Positions 16,720-28,860 of a stretch of 64,000 nucleotides of DNA are shown piece by piece. Each line of letters begins with the position of its first letter. Position 1 is the first letter of the stretch. Made by a program: the position numbers and the translations under genes. This DNA comes from Rhytidiadelphus loreus (taxonomy: Eukaryota > Streptophyta > Bryopsida > Hypnales > Hylocomiaceae): contig OX344765.1 of the NCBI GenBank assembly GCA_947034895.1, forward strand, positions 25,363,001 through 25,427,000. The letters are read 5' to 3'. The notes below the pieces were generated by a model. That model saw only the letters and a program-made list of their open reading frames with translations. It made no database searches and was not told where the DNA came from.

Positions 16720-19700
16720 ATGTGGTCGAATGGGGACGGACCCCCGCTGGGACGGGAGCTATGGCCGCCCCCTGCGGATGGTATTACCAACCTCCGCTTC
16801 TCCGACCACAGTGACCGTCTCCTCGTTTCTTCCTGGGATTCTGTCAGTGCTACTTCTTCCTCTTTCTTTAATTTAGGGTTTCGCCATTTGGGGCGCCATT
16901 CGTTTCTGGATTAAACTTCAACTAGTCTTGTTCTGTTCTTCGATTTCTAGTGCATGTGTCGGACATAAATAGTCTTGGGAAGGTAGTTGTTCTTGGGAAC
17001 AGAGTTGCGGGCAGGTACTAAGAGACATGTCCCTCGGTATGTTGTACCCTGGTCATGAATTAGTGGCACATTATAGTGGATTAGTTGGATGATTAAGAGA
17101 GCTGAGACGCCCTTATCCTATATATGCAATCGTTTTCGGAGAGTTAGTCATACTTTCGAGAGATTTCTGTATCTAGCGCTCATCGGTACCTTAGTCAGGA
17201 TCTTCCAGTTCTGTAGCATTTAGACCATTTTATTAGCAGTTTCTCAAATTTCATGTGTACTTCCAGCTTAAGAACAGAGTCTTTATCGAAAATTTTAATC
17301 AATAATGCAACGAAAAAACGGATTAAAACGGAAAATTCCGTTTTCCAGTAACCGTGAGATGACGGGGATTGGGAATTATGGAGTGCAGAAGTTGAGGTTG
17401 TACGATGTGGCTGCTTATGCGTTGAAAGCGGAATTTGAATGTCAAGGACCTGTTCTTGACTGCTGTTTCCATGATGACTCTTCTGGTTACAGCGCCTGTG
17501 CCGACCACAGTCTCTCTAGGTATTGAAAAGTGTCATTCCCGTTTCGGAACGTGTCATTGTTTTCACAATAGCTCTTGAATGATGCTACAACACTCAATCC
17601 TAATGGTTTCGCATTTAAGGCTACTCTTTTCCCCTCCTCACGATATGGCGTTCGAACGATGGCGCAGGAACCAGTTGTTGGATGTTTCACGGAGTTTACA
17701 TTGAACACTTTAGTTCAGTATCTAGTACTTACTAATGCTGGCCCGCTTGTACTCTAACTTCTGGTTGTCAAATTTACGAGCAGGTACGATTTTAACTCCA
17801 ATTCAGAGACTACTATGGGTTCACACGATGATGCCATTTGCGCTCTTGAATACTCCCCTGGCACTGGTGAGCCACCACACGGTGCCATTTTCAATCAGTA
17901 TGGACTTTCACTGGTTGCTGTTGCACCTTTTGTTCTCCATATCGAACATCGATTTGTGTTAATCAAGGCTGGCTCAGCTGAATTTTCGAATCTCTGAAAG
18001 TAATTATAAATCTTTACCAGAAAAATAATTTGCAAACCTCCTCTTTCATCTGTGGGCACCTTGAATTTGCCAATACCTGTATTTTTAAAGTATGATATTC
18101 ACAGCAGCTGCTGGGCTATTAAGATTACTGAATCCTTTTTTTCAGTCAGAGCCATGTGTTGCTGAGTCTAGCAGCTGTGCAGCATGACTGTAGCTCATCT
18201 TTGCTGCGAGCTAAATTTGGAGGGTCCAACTTTGTTTGTTATCCTTCTATCGGCGCTATACTTCGAACCATATTTTTCTCTGAGGCCGGCCTGGTTCTTC
18301 TTTGAATCGTCTACTTGCCGAATTTGTGTGTAGGTCAAGTCATTCAAAGTGACTAGGTCCTCGTGCTTTTTGACTGTGGATAACTGACAGAATCTTTGTG
18401 CATCGGGCTGCAGGCCAAGTTATTAGCGGGAGCTGGGATAAAACACTACGGTGCTGGGATGCAAGGAGTAGTTCAGTTGCCGGGACGTATGTGCAGCCTG
18501 CCCAAGTGATGTGCATGTCCCTTATTGGTCACCGCCTGGTGGTTGCCACCAAAAGGCACCATATAATGGTTTATGATATTAGAAAAATGTCGGAGGCTGA
18601 GCAGTCGACTGAAACTCATACCAGATTCCAGACGCGTTCTGTTCGTTGCTTCCCTGATGGCACAGGTACGCCCATCCAGTATGTCCATGTGTTTTCCCTC
18701 AAAATTCTACTTCTGTAAGCCACATTAAAGATGTCATGCCCTAATGGTTACGTTTGCCTTTGAATACATAAACCTCTGATTCATAGAAGCTGTATTTCTG
18801 ATGATTTCCAATTAATGTGTTCCTCCGCTGGAGTCAATGCTGCAGGTTATGCAATTGGTTCTACAGATGGTGGCGTCATTGTAGATTGGTTAAATTCCTC
18901 TGACCCTCGATTTGAAATGTAAGCCAGAGGCTGCAAACAGACATCACTATGTGTTTCTTTGCGCTTCCTTGAGTTCACAGCATTCTCTTTCGCTAGCTTA
19001 AGAACTTATCCTCGTTTTCCCCCCAAAATTGGTTGAATTCTTGACTTCACCTTGGGATTTTTGTGGCAATTGAGCAGCTTCTGGCTGTACGCTGCAGGTA
19101 CTCATTTAAGTGCCATCGTAGCCCTGAAGGAGGCCCAAAAATATTTTATCCTGTCAACGCTCTCGCATTCCATCCTCAGTGAGTATTCTGGTCTTTTTTC
19201 GAGTATTCCTTTGCGGACGAGTGGAATTCGAGTGTTCAGATCTATGTCACTTGCACAATTTGAATGCCGTTCTAAACCAAACATTCATCATCCAGAATCC
19301 TAGAACCGAAGAGATGCCTTGTCTTCGCAAACCCCTCGCCAGCGGAGACTTGCTGAGACCGGGTGACCACATCCATGACACTAGTTCTTTCAGTGTTTGG
19401 TGCTGAGCATACGAGACTCCCTAGCGATTGCTTTATAGACATACACTTCTGGTATTTCAATTCTGAACAGGAATCAAAATATTGCAGGTATGGAACACTA
19501 GCCACAGGATCCGGGGATCGTCATGTCAACGTCTGGGATGTTCGTGTTAGGAAACGTGTTTTTCAGGTACCATAACCTTCCCGTACAGCACTTTAGGTGC
19601 TTAATGCAGTGGGTTGGACTCAGATACTTGCTGCGGTTTTTTTGCAATTGTTAATTTAGTCGTTCAGTTCTGAATTTCAAATTTACTGTTGATACCTTTA

Positions 19701-20100
19701 CAGTTAAGTTATAAGATGGAGAAATATGGGATTATTGTCTTTTTAGGATACTGCCAATGCTGACACACCATTTTTCTATTCGTCCTTTCTATGCTCAGTA
19801 TTCCAAGTGTCCCAGTTCAATCTCTTCTCTGGCTTTTAGCAGAGATGGCCATATTCTAGCTGTTGCGTCCAGTGCCACCTTCGAGGAAGGCGAAGAGTCG
19901 TAAGCATCTGTAACCATCCCTTAGTATTTGATTCTACCAATTTCTATCTCATGTATGTATGTAGCATTATGGAATCTAAACTCGAAAGCTTTCAACTGTC
20001 TGTATCCAGGAATGGCCCTCACAAAATTTACGTGCGGAAAGTTGGCGACACAGAAGTGAAACCTATAAGGACTACTGCACGTACAGTAGCTGAAACGTAA
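16720..20100 (+). CDS. BUB3: Mitotic checkpoint WD40 protein BUB3
   Basis: Nine exons (16720-16842, 17389-17519, 17784-17866, 18414-18665, 18846-18918, 19098-19178, 19488-19566, 19799-19899, 20010-20100) join in frame to 337 residues. The usual plant BUB3 length is about 340. BUB3 is a seven-bladed WD40 propeller that brings BUB1/BUBR1-type kinases to kinetochores in the spindle checkpoint. Family landmarks are the opening [20 protein letters not shown], the [13 protein letters not shown] blade, [24 protein letters not shown], the [19 protein letters not shown] blade and the closing [20 protein letters not shown] with an EEGEE turn. The ATG chosen aligns with known starts; the frame stays open upstream but is unlike the family. 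Exon 5 ([14 protein letters not shown]) is the most divergent segment. Confidence 0.95.
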
Positions 20101-21561
20101 CGATTCCATCATGTTAAAGAAGGCTCCCGCTCCTTATAGGAGTAGAAATGATTTCCACTCCTTGAATGGACAGGTGGGTGAAGGTGCGGTAAGGTCTACG
20201 AGAAGATTTGTACCACAGAGGAACAAATCTTGAAAAGCTTGCTCCAACACAACCTCTAGAAAGGAAATCTCTGAAATCTTTCGTAAAATCTAGCACATCT
20301 AATTGAATTATAGCACATCTAACTGAAGGCAAAACGCCTTCCTCTTTTAGCATAGTGGTTAGTGGTGAAGTACAAATCGAAAGTATGAGATCCCACAGCT
20401 AGGAAACAGTCATGAACTGGAGTTTGTTCTATGTGATATAAATGTCTGAATTGCCGGTAATAAAACTTGTTACGGTTTAACAGACGTCAGGATTTTCAAC
20501 TTAGACCTGCTCTCATGGCTATGTCTATTTCTAAAATTGCTACAAATCAAATCCCGGTTCCTACACGGAAGAACCTTGTCCAATTCAGAAATTCAAAATA
20601 TACTTGTTTTAAATCTTAAATTTTGATTTTGGGATATGGTGTGCATATGTTTTGAGACACTTTAAACTTCTACGAGCTAGGGAAAAAATATAGAAATACT
20701 TTCAAACTGATTGTATGCAAAACTCAAGGTTTTGGAAGCCCAATTTTGGACATAACATGGTGTTTATTTGTGTATTTGACATGAAAGGTGTACTAATTGA
20801 GGTATATGGTAGTGATGAAAGTTTGTATTTATATTGAATTAGATCTAATGACACATAGCACTCTAAATTTGAATCATTATTGCACCTCAACATAAGCTAT
20901 AAAATGGTTAAATGGTTACATATTCAAATATTCTATGTGCATAGTGTTGTATTGAGCATGATAAAGTCAATATGTGCTTATATAGTTGTCACTTATTCAA
21001 ATTGAGCATAGTTACACATAAAAAAGACTCTTGAATACTTTAGTATCATTATATGGACATCCTATGAATAAATTATGAATTCTTAAAGTATTGTTTAAAC
21101 CTTGAAGGGTTCAAAAAAACTATGCATAAGTTGGCACAAATAATACAAATGATACACCAAATGAAATCACAAACTCTTTATTTGTAAGTGATTAGAAACC
21201 AAGTCTAAAAGCTAGTATTAAAATTTGACCAAGTAAACCTTGGAAGACAAACCTTGGCCAAGAAAAGCTTTGCTTCTACTAAGGTAGGTGCTCATACTAT
21301 CCCCTAAAAAGGGATATCCGTAGATCTTATCAATTAATTAACCACATTTGCAAATCAAAGATAAATAAATAAAACACTTGATTTGTACACTCATGTTTTA
21401 AAACTAAAATCAATTTTTTTTTTATATGGGTATGGTATATGGAATACATACAAAATAGATAGGTATATGATGTATGAAACACAAATGTATTATATGGAAT
21501 ATAAATATGGTATGATATATACATATAAGATTTGGAGATGTATAGAATGCTGATATGATAC

Positions 21562-21626
<65 letters not shown>

Positions 21627-22046
21627 GTGTGTGTGTGTGTGAGATAGAGATATATGGAATATTGATATGGTACAACATATGGGTACATGTTCATGGGGAA
21701 TTTTGTGAAAATGGCAATATTCTATGTACCATTTTCAAAATGCCCTATCTAAATTGTAAAAGTGTCATCTAGGATAACTATAGATTTTAGAAATCTTAAA
21801 CTTATATAGATTTCAAAAATCTAGGACTTGTATAGATTTCAAACCGTGCGGTTTGAATTAAGAAAGTGCCATCTATGATACATGCAAATTTTAGACATTT
21901 AGGAATGATATAGATTTCTTAAATCCAGGACAACTCTACATTTTAGACTGCCTAGTTTAACTATAAAAACTACTAAAGTTGCGAAATTTTTCCATTTTAA
22001 CAAAATTGCCCATATATCTATAGTTGGCCTATTGTGTATGTACATT
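20101..22046. other. AT-rich intergenic region
   Basis: This follows the BUB3 stop and presumably begins with its 3' UTR. No protein-coding gene is supported. The most conspicuous feature is the dinucleotide tract at 21566-21641. Confidence 0.55.
21566..21641. repeat. Compound microsatellite (TA)n then (TG)n
   Basis: About 29 TA units run to 21623, followed after AA by eight TG units at 21626-21641. Open frames through it, such as alternating Tyr-Ile, are artefacts. The tract is likely length-polymorphic. Confidence 0.95.
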
Positions 22047-22670
22047 GGTTTTGCAATTTCTACTACAGGATGATGCCAATTTAAGGAAACTGAATGGCCA
22101 GAAATCCAATTGCTAATATTGCGCAAAGTGTCAGGGGTTTGTTGACTAAGCGTCTTGTAAACAAGATGGATAACATCACAAGGCAAGGGACGTCTCATTG
22201 TTTCCAGTTGCCGAAGTGCTTCCCCATAAACTTGTGCCATCTTGAGATCGTGTGAATGGTGCAAGCAAAGGTTCAACATAGTCTCAACAATGCGCGTTGT
22301 ATAACTCTAGCAATTGTCTGCGATCACACTATAGTGATGGCCAATGGTTTTCAGAATTGTATTCAAATCCGTCATAGTCACAATCTGGTTGTCAAACTCC
22401 CAGATGAAGTGAGAATGGGCCACCGCCATCGACACCAGTGAAAGCTCGTTCTGAGGGAACATGTGGATTTGGGAAGGCAACCCACCATAGAGGGCCTTCT
22501 TTCCTATCTTCTCCGCCACAAAGTTGAATCATGTGTGGTTTATGTTGATGATAGTCAAGATGATGTAGTCATGCTTCCCTAGTTTCTCTCAACCCTTCAT
22601 GTCTCTATAATCACTTGAACCTCGGAGGGAAGAAACTGGCCGCTCTCTCACCTCGATACTTACAACACCA
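22047..22670 (-). pseudogene. Pseudogene of the unknown Cys/His repeat family found at 57272-58774
   Basis: Read on the minus strand in a single frame, this matches the gene at 57-58 kb from about VREQ through LGKHDYII, the QIHM segment, LNTILKTIGHHYS.., the ADNC motif and the PLPCDVIHLVYKTLSQQTPDTLR segment. Three in-frame stops break it: after MKG in the DMKG segment, in the NINHT segment, and directly after the conserved Cys (TAG at 22309-22307, where the other copy has TGG for Trp). No frameshift is visible, so decay is by point mutation. The candidate Cys is kept. Of the two His residues in SHIHM, only the second is kept. The tandem C-terminal repeats of the other copy are absent. Confidence 0.75.
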
Positions 22671-25267
22671 AAGCAAGAGGTTGAAAGAAAATAGAGCTAA
22701 AGTCTACAAAAATAAAAAAGGAATATAAAAAAAGAAGTCTACTTCAAAGAGTAGCCTAAGAAGAAACCTTTCACTTTGCACAGAATACAGAATACTAGAA
22801 CAATTTGGGAGAAAGATGTCACATTTCTTTATGTGCATGGGCATTTGGTAGCTGCTACTTCTTCTTGAAATTTGGGCCCCCCTCTTTGCCATAATTTTAA
22901 GGTAAAACCAACAAGCGGTCCTTTGTAATGTGTTGTGAGGTCGACTAATATATTAGACCTCCAATTTTTTTTTTAGATGTACCTTTCTTAAAGATACCAA
23001 ATTTTTTGTTACCAACCATTTTGATAGTGGTGGGCCAAAATTTTCAGATGATTAATAGCTATAATAGCTATAATACTTGTCTTACCTCCATACCACATCA
23101 CATGCTAGCTAGATTCAGTGAATACCAAACAATGCATGTGAGAACGCACACACTTAACACTCTTTTATGCATAAAACACTAGCATTCTAACACCAAGTGG
23201 GAACATCCCTTTAGCTGACCTCCATTAGAACTTATCTAAATTTTGGTTTACATCAATTTGGGCCAAACAGAGGGACCACAAGTTGGCACTCCAAGTGGTA
23301 CCCACTTGTTAGATGTGAGTGGAAACAAGATCACAATGCGAACATCATCACAACGCCCTCAAGTAGAAGGTCCTAAAATGGAGCGGGCTCTAAAATGTCT
23401 CACCTCCTTAAATGTACAATATTTGTACATGTTTATTTTTCATAACCTTCTGCAATGTATAGACAATGTTCATTCTAGGAGGTGAGCCATTTTAGCATCC
23501 TATGCCATTTCAACTTCCAAATTTTCTAATTAATTTCAAAAAGATCCAAAAAATATCAAACAACTTGGATTAGATGTCAATTCCACTTGTCGTTCAAGGA
23601 AAATTTAATGAAAAATATTTTAAAGATGTTTCACCTCCCCAAAATTCAGTTCCAACCATTAGATGATCCATTTTAGAATCTCCTACCTTACATGCACCTA
23701 GGTTTACAAATTAGCTAACATTGTAGTATATTTGAAGGTGATTGCAAGAAACACTAGTCTTTTTTTTTGTCAATTGTAGTCTAACCCAATACCAACCTTC
23801 TAGATAGGTTAGGAAATCTATGACGGTTGTTTTGTTGCAATCTGATCTACAAATGGTGATAGTTGACTAATTTAAATTGCGAGAGCGCTATTTGATCCTA
23901 ACTCTAACTTGGAAAAATTGTATTGTTTCCTCATTTAATATTTTTGTCAAACATCAAGAAATCAAAACGTTCAAGAATACTATACTAGATGGGACACCTC
24001 AAAAGGTTTGCTTAGGAAGGTTGATGAAACTAAACCACCACTTTGAGACAAAACATATATTTGATAAAAAAAACGTAGAAGTTCAAGATCAAATGAGACA
24101 CCATCGAATGTATGATCAAAATCCCTTTTGTTCAAATTGAAGTCATTAACTAGAGTTTATCTTCATATACTTTATTTTAAGCACAATGGTGGTTGGAGAA
24201 AGTTCAATTAGGTTGTTAGTTATATGAGATAGCGTGGTATTTGTTTTCTTATTTGTATATGTTATGCTTTGGTATAAGCACAAAAGATTATGTATTGTTC
24301 TCTTATGTTTGTGAGGTTGTATATTTAAATTTTTGTATGTCTAATTATTGATTTCTATATTTAGGATTTAGAATTACAAATTTTTGTTGAAAAGACATCT
24401 TCTAATGATTCATTTGTGATTTTTTTTTTTATCACAAGAGCATTTTATAATTTGTATTAATATATTTATTATTATATTTATGTTTATCTGTTTGTTAAAT
24501 ACGTGGAATCGTTGACAAAATACATTAAAATATTTGTAAGAGGACATTCATTGTTTACATGACTCTCATTTTAATGGAAATTGCTACTTTGAATTAATGT
24601 ATTTAGTGATTATCAACATAAATTAGAGCCCATTTACTTTACTCTTTGTACATGCAAATGCCCAATACTATTTTACAAGGTTTTCATAGTCTCATTTGAA
24701 TGAAAATAGTGTTTGTGGGGAAATGGGCATTGAATTTCTACATCTAGTTCGAGATCTAGTTCCAATGTAATTTGTTTTGTGTTATTAACCATGACTATTA
24801 AACAAGTAAATTATTTTTGGTATAACATTCATGTTGCCATGTCCATAGATTTGTCTAATTTATTCTAAACCACCTTGCAAATTCTAATCGGCTTAGTAGA
24901 TAATAGATGGACAGTCCAATTATCCACCCAACAAACTAGATGTCTACTAGATAGTGCATCCTTCTATGGAATTGAGAAGATAGATAAGTTGTTTAGTCAA
25001 CGGTCAATCCATCTAATAGACATCCCATATGTCTTGCAAATGGACATTGAAGATGGACTCAATAAAGTTCATTGGTGTTTATTACCTAGGATAAACCAAA
25101 TTCTTCTAAAAAATAAATTGTAAATTGTAAATAATTTTTAGCTATTTGCATTTGAGCATGATCTTGATATGTTAGAACTTGTCTCGACCAAATCATCAAG
25201 ACAAATCAATGCAAATAGACCACATCACGTCGAGGTAAAATATAACTTGTTTGTGAGTTCACTATAA
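22671..25267. other. AT-rich intergenic region
   Basis: No gene is recognised. The only structure identified is the inverted-orientation copy of the hairpin repeat family at about 23380-23690. An open frame of about 80 codons near 24875-25123 has no recognisable likeness. Confidence 0.5.
23380..23690 (-). repeat. Hairpin (foldback) repeat family D, copy 3
   Basis: The hairpin arms are GCTCTAAAATGTCTCACCTC (from 23388) and its rough complement ending GGTGAGCCATTTTAG (to 23495), around a loop containing TTTTTCATAACCTTCTGCA. The next 200 bases contain TTGGATTAGATGTCAATTCC and CACCTCCCCAAAATTCAGTT. These are inverted versions of sequence left of the hairpins at 28221-28315 and 55948-56049. Confidence 0.6.
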
Positions 25268-26199
25268 AGGACCCCTAAAGGACCATTGTCCCCTCGGGGG
25301 ACAAAATAAATTTTGGGCAAGTTCCTATGATTTCAATTTGTAGTGAATTTTTTTGAAACTTTCTCATAAGATAGGAAAACTTATGAGCTTCGTGGAAATA
25401 TAAATTTTATTTCAATTGGTACCCGGGAGCAAAAGTTATGGCATCTTAAACATAATTTTCAAGTCAGCGGGCAAAAAAATAAATCTACAAAAATTTGAAA
25501 TTAATTTTATAATTTTTTTCTTCTTAAAGATCATATTTTTGTCTACATGTGAAGCTTTGATTCATTCCATTTGGATTAGTAATGTGAAAGTTATGAACAA
25601 TTTTGTTTTTCGGGCAATTTTGAGCATCTTCTTGAAAAAATAACTTATAGGATTCAATTCTAAATGCAATTTTCATAATTTTTCAACAAAAATTGTTTGA
25701 CAAGATTACCCAATCTATTTGGAACAATCTCACCGTTGAGATTATTGTGTTTCAATCCCATTTTAGAGCTATTAATGATTTAGTTTTTCTTTCAATCTTG
25801 GACTTACTTCTACTGAACAATTTTTTAAAGAATGAAAATCAATCATGTTTTTTTAAAATTTTTATACTAGACTTTCAACTCAATTCTTCAACACAAAAGA
25901 TTTTAAATTCAAGGTCCATGGTGTAAATTTATTCCACAAATGGCATTCAAAGTCATCTGAAATTGCAGGCTAGTGTTCAAAAAAACTTTCTTTTTTCAAC
26001 TTTGAATGCTAATATCTTCCAATCTGTACGGTCAAACTCCATGAAATTTTTATCACATGATACTAGACTAGTAAAGTACAAGATCCTATGGTTAGATTTT
26101 ATAATAAGTATTTTTTTTGTTTTTTTGGATGAATGCAGCAAAAATTGCAGTTTTGAGTAGTTTTTGACAGAAGAACGGCCCTGGTCCTTTACGGGTTAA
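25268..26199 (+). mobile_element. TTAA-flanked element, group A copy 2
   Basis: The left end CCCCTAAAGGACC starts at 25272 but lacks a clean TTAA (AGGA instead). The right end GGTCCTTTACGGGTTAA ends at 26199. Interior words such as AAATTTTGGGCAAGTTCCTA and GTACAAGATCCTATGGTTAG align with copy 1 at 13504-14436 in the same order. The decayed left duplication suggests an older insertion. Confidence 0.7.
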
Positions 26200-27135
26200 G
26201 TCATACTTAAACTTTGTAGTAGAAAGTATTGGGCACTCATAGGTTTACGTAGGAGTAAAGCCTTAGAGCTTAAACTTGCAATGTATTTTGAGTGAGGACA
26301 ATGGAAATGAAGACAAATTTTTTTCTTTGTAAAACTTGTATACTATGTATTTGAATTTTTACAAGTCTGAAATATAAGTAAGGATACAATAGGCAAAGTT
26401 CAGATATGGACTTATAAGTAAAATACCATCTTAGCTTATAAAGATTTGAATTGTACAAACATTATGTTAGGGTTACATCATAGGAAATCGGAATCCTAGC
26501 TAATAAACAAATATCTTCACTCTACATTAGTTACAATATACCTTGAATAATTTCACTATTTTTGCTCAATTTTTTCCTAGCCCTTATCTCTGGATTAAGT
26601 ATGTTTATTTCTAAGAGTAATGTATTATACAATGCCCCCTTGAGGACAAATTGAACATTAATTACAAAAGTTGTGATAACTCTTTAAGGCTAGAGAGAGT
26701 TCACTTCTTCTAATTGTCTTTTTTCTACCTCCTAAAAAACCTTACATTCATTATTTACCATGGATGATCACGATGAAAAATTCATGTATGGAATCACAGA
26801 CCCCAAATTAGTTTGGAGAGGTTACAATGTATGAAACTAACCAACTACAAAGTAGATTTTTTTTTTCCATTTCTCCTACTTTAAAGCAATGACTCAGATG
26901 TGAGTTTTTTTTGGCCCTTTCTTAATCCCTAAAAGACCAAGGCCTTTTTTTTAATTTTTTGTTAAAAACCAATCAATATTTCCATTTCTATTGCAAATTA
27001 GAAAAAAAATCTAATTTTTTCTTTTTGCATATTTAACTATAGGATCTTGCACTATATTAATATAAAAATGAGTGGAAGAAATTTTATAAACCTTTGACTA
27101 TGTGGATTGCTAAATATGTGTATTTAAAGTGTAGA

Positions 27136-27162
27136 TTTTTTTTTTTTTTTTTTTTTTTTTTT
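27136..27162. repeat. Poly-T tract of 27 bases
   Basis: An uninterrupted run of T lies inside the inverted group A element. The length is probably polymorphic and sensitive to sequencing error. Confidence 0.9.
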
Positions 27163-27585
27163 CACTTTTGTAAACCGTGACTAGGTTTATTGCCTTTCAA
27201 TCTTTTTAACTTAAAGTTTTTGCATTAAACATTTTGAATTATAATTTATTTGTGTTGAAAATTTGAGCTGGGAGTTTGAAAATTAAAAAATAAATTTCAT
27301 TCTTTGAAAAATTGTTATGTACAAGTAGGTATGAGATAGAAGGAAAAACTAAATTTTCTAAGATGGAATTAAAACATACTAATTGCAATCGTGAGATTAT
27401 TCTAACAACCTAATCAAACCATGTAGAACTTTGTTTTTGAAGAATAGTGAAAACTAAGTTAAAAAATGAACCCTACAAGTTATTTTGGGAAGAAAATGCT
27501 CAAATTGATGTTTTAATGTTTTTAAAAAATTTCAAAAGATCAAAATATTATTAAAATATAAAAACAAAAAATATTTAAAAAAATA

Positions 27586-27588
<3 letters not shown>

Positions 27589-27616
<28 letters not shown>
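27589..27616. repeat. (TTA)n microsatellite
   Basis: About nine TTA units occur in succession inside the inverted group A element. Confidence 0.9.
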
Positions 27617-28009
27617 TACGAATATAGTAGTTTCTCGACCATGTCAATAGATTGTGTGGAAGAGATTCCAGACTTTAAAAACACAAGGGAACTCGCAGCC
27701 TTGTACAACAGCTAAAAACTCATCTAATACTTTTTAAGTAGACAAAAGTATTTTCTAACTATGAAGAAAAGAATTTTTTTGGTAATGTTCGGTGAATTGT
27801 TTTTTGAGCTTAGTGTAGTATAACTTTTGCTCTTGAAGATCAATTGGAGTAAACATTATATTTCTCCAAAGCTACTGTATTTTTGTATCTTTAAAAAGAG
27901 TTTAAAAAATCAAGTAAAAAATTAAGATCATAAGAACCTACTCAAACCTTGTTGTTGTCTCCCTTAGGAGGACACTTGGTCCTTTTGGGGTTAACTTCAA
28001 AGATAATTC

Positions 28010-28340
28010 TACCAACATTCGTAAGGTAGAAGGTCCAGAAACCAACCATGTAAGCTCTGGAACTGAATTTTAGGCAGGTGAAACTTCTCAAAATATTTAT
28101 CAGTGAGTTTTCCTTCAAAGACAAGAGGATTTGGCATCTAACCCAAGTCGTTTCGTATTTTTTGGATCATTTTTGAATTAGTTATGAAATTTTGAAGTTG
28201 AACTACCCTAGGGCTCCAAAACCACCCACCCCTGAAATGTACATTGTTGGTACATCAGTAAAGGCTATGAAAAAACAGCATGTACAAACTGTGCACATTT
28301 ATTGGGTGGGCGGTTCTAAATGCCCGAACTGTTCTCGAGC
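28010..28340 (+). repeat. Hairpin (foldback) repeat family D, copy 1
   Basis: Arms ACCACCCACCCCTGAAATGT (28221 on) and the inverted CACATTTATTGGGTGGGCGG (to 28314) enclose a loop with AAGGCTATGAAAAAACAGCA. The 200 bases to the left (GGTCCAGAAACCAACCATGT, then CATCTAACCCAAGTCGTTTC) align with 55745-55900 and, inverted, with 23500-23690. It directly abuts the TTAA element ending at 27994. Confidence 0.6.
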
Positions 28341-28860
28341 CTTCTACCTTACCCAAAAAACACAAAAATTGCAAAGATACTTCCACGTGTCAGTCTCATC
28401 TGACCTACCTACCTTACTACCTACCAGGTATACCTACCTTCCAAATTTCAAGGAAAGCTCCCGACATTGAGTCCATTTTCTTCAATGTTCAACTATCCCG
28501 TCCTCTCCTCTGACTTGCCTTGCCCTCGCGAATTTGGCCGCAATTCAGCAATTGCACGCTTAGGGCAAGGAAGTAGTGCATCAGAGGGAACCCAGGAGCT
28601 ATAATTTCTGCGTCGCAGATGTTTTGGGGGTGAATTTTTTGTGTTTTTTCTTACATGTTTGTGTATTTTGAACTTTACGAAACCCTAGTGAGGTCTGGTC
28701 TGGTCTGGAAGGACTGAACGCGGCGTTCCTGAGGAATTCCGCGTTATATTCGGAGTTTCCTACAATTTGATTATTTTGTATTGATTGAATCGGGAGTGAG
28801 GGCTTGCGGGAGTTGGAGTAGTCGTTGTTTCTATAGAATTGGGGTTGTGGGGTTAGAGCG

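Larger units (their letters stand above)
26922..27994 (-). mobile_element. TTAA-flanked element, group A copy 3 (inverted)
   Basis: The ends TTAATCCCTAAAAGACCAAG and CTTGGTCCTTTTGGGGTTAA are inverted repeats with two or three mismatches. The interior segment AACTATAGGATCTTGCACTA near 27040 is the reverse complement of the right-hand interior of copies 1 and 2, so this 1073-bp copy is inserted in the other orientation. It includes a pure T run (27136-27162) and a TTA microsatellite (27589-27616). Confidence 0.7.

Noticed and set aside
21422..21772. Tyr-Ile repeat open frames on both strands
   Set aside because: They are translations of a TA/TG microsatellite.
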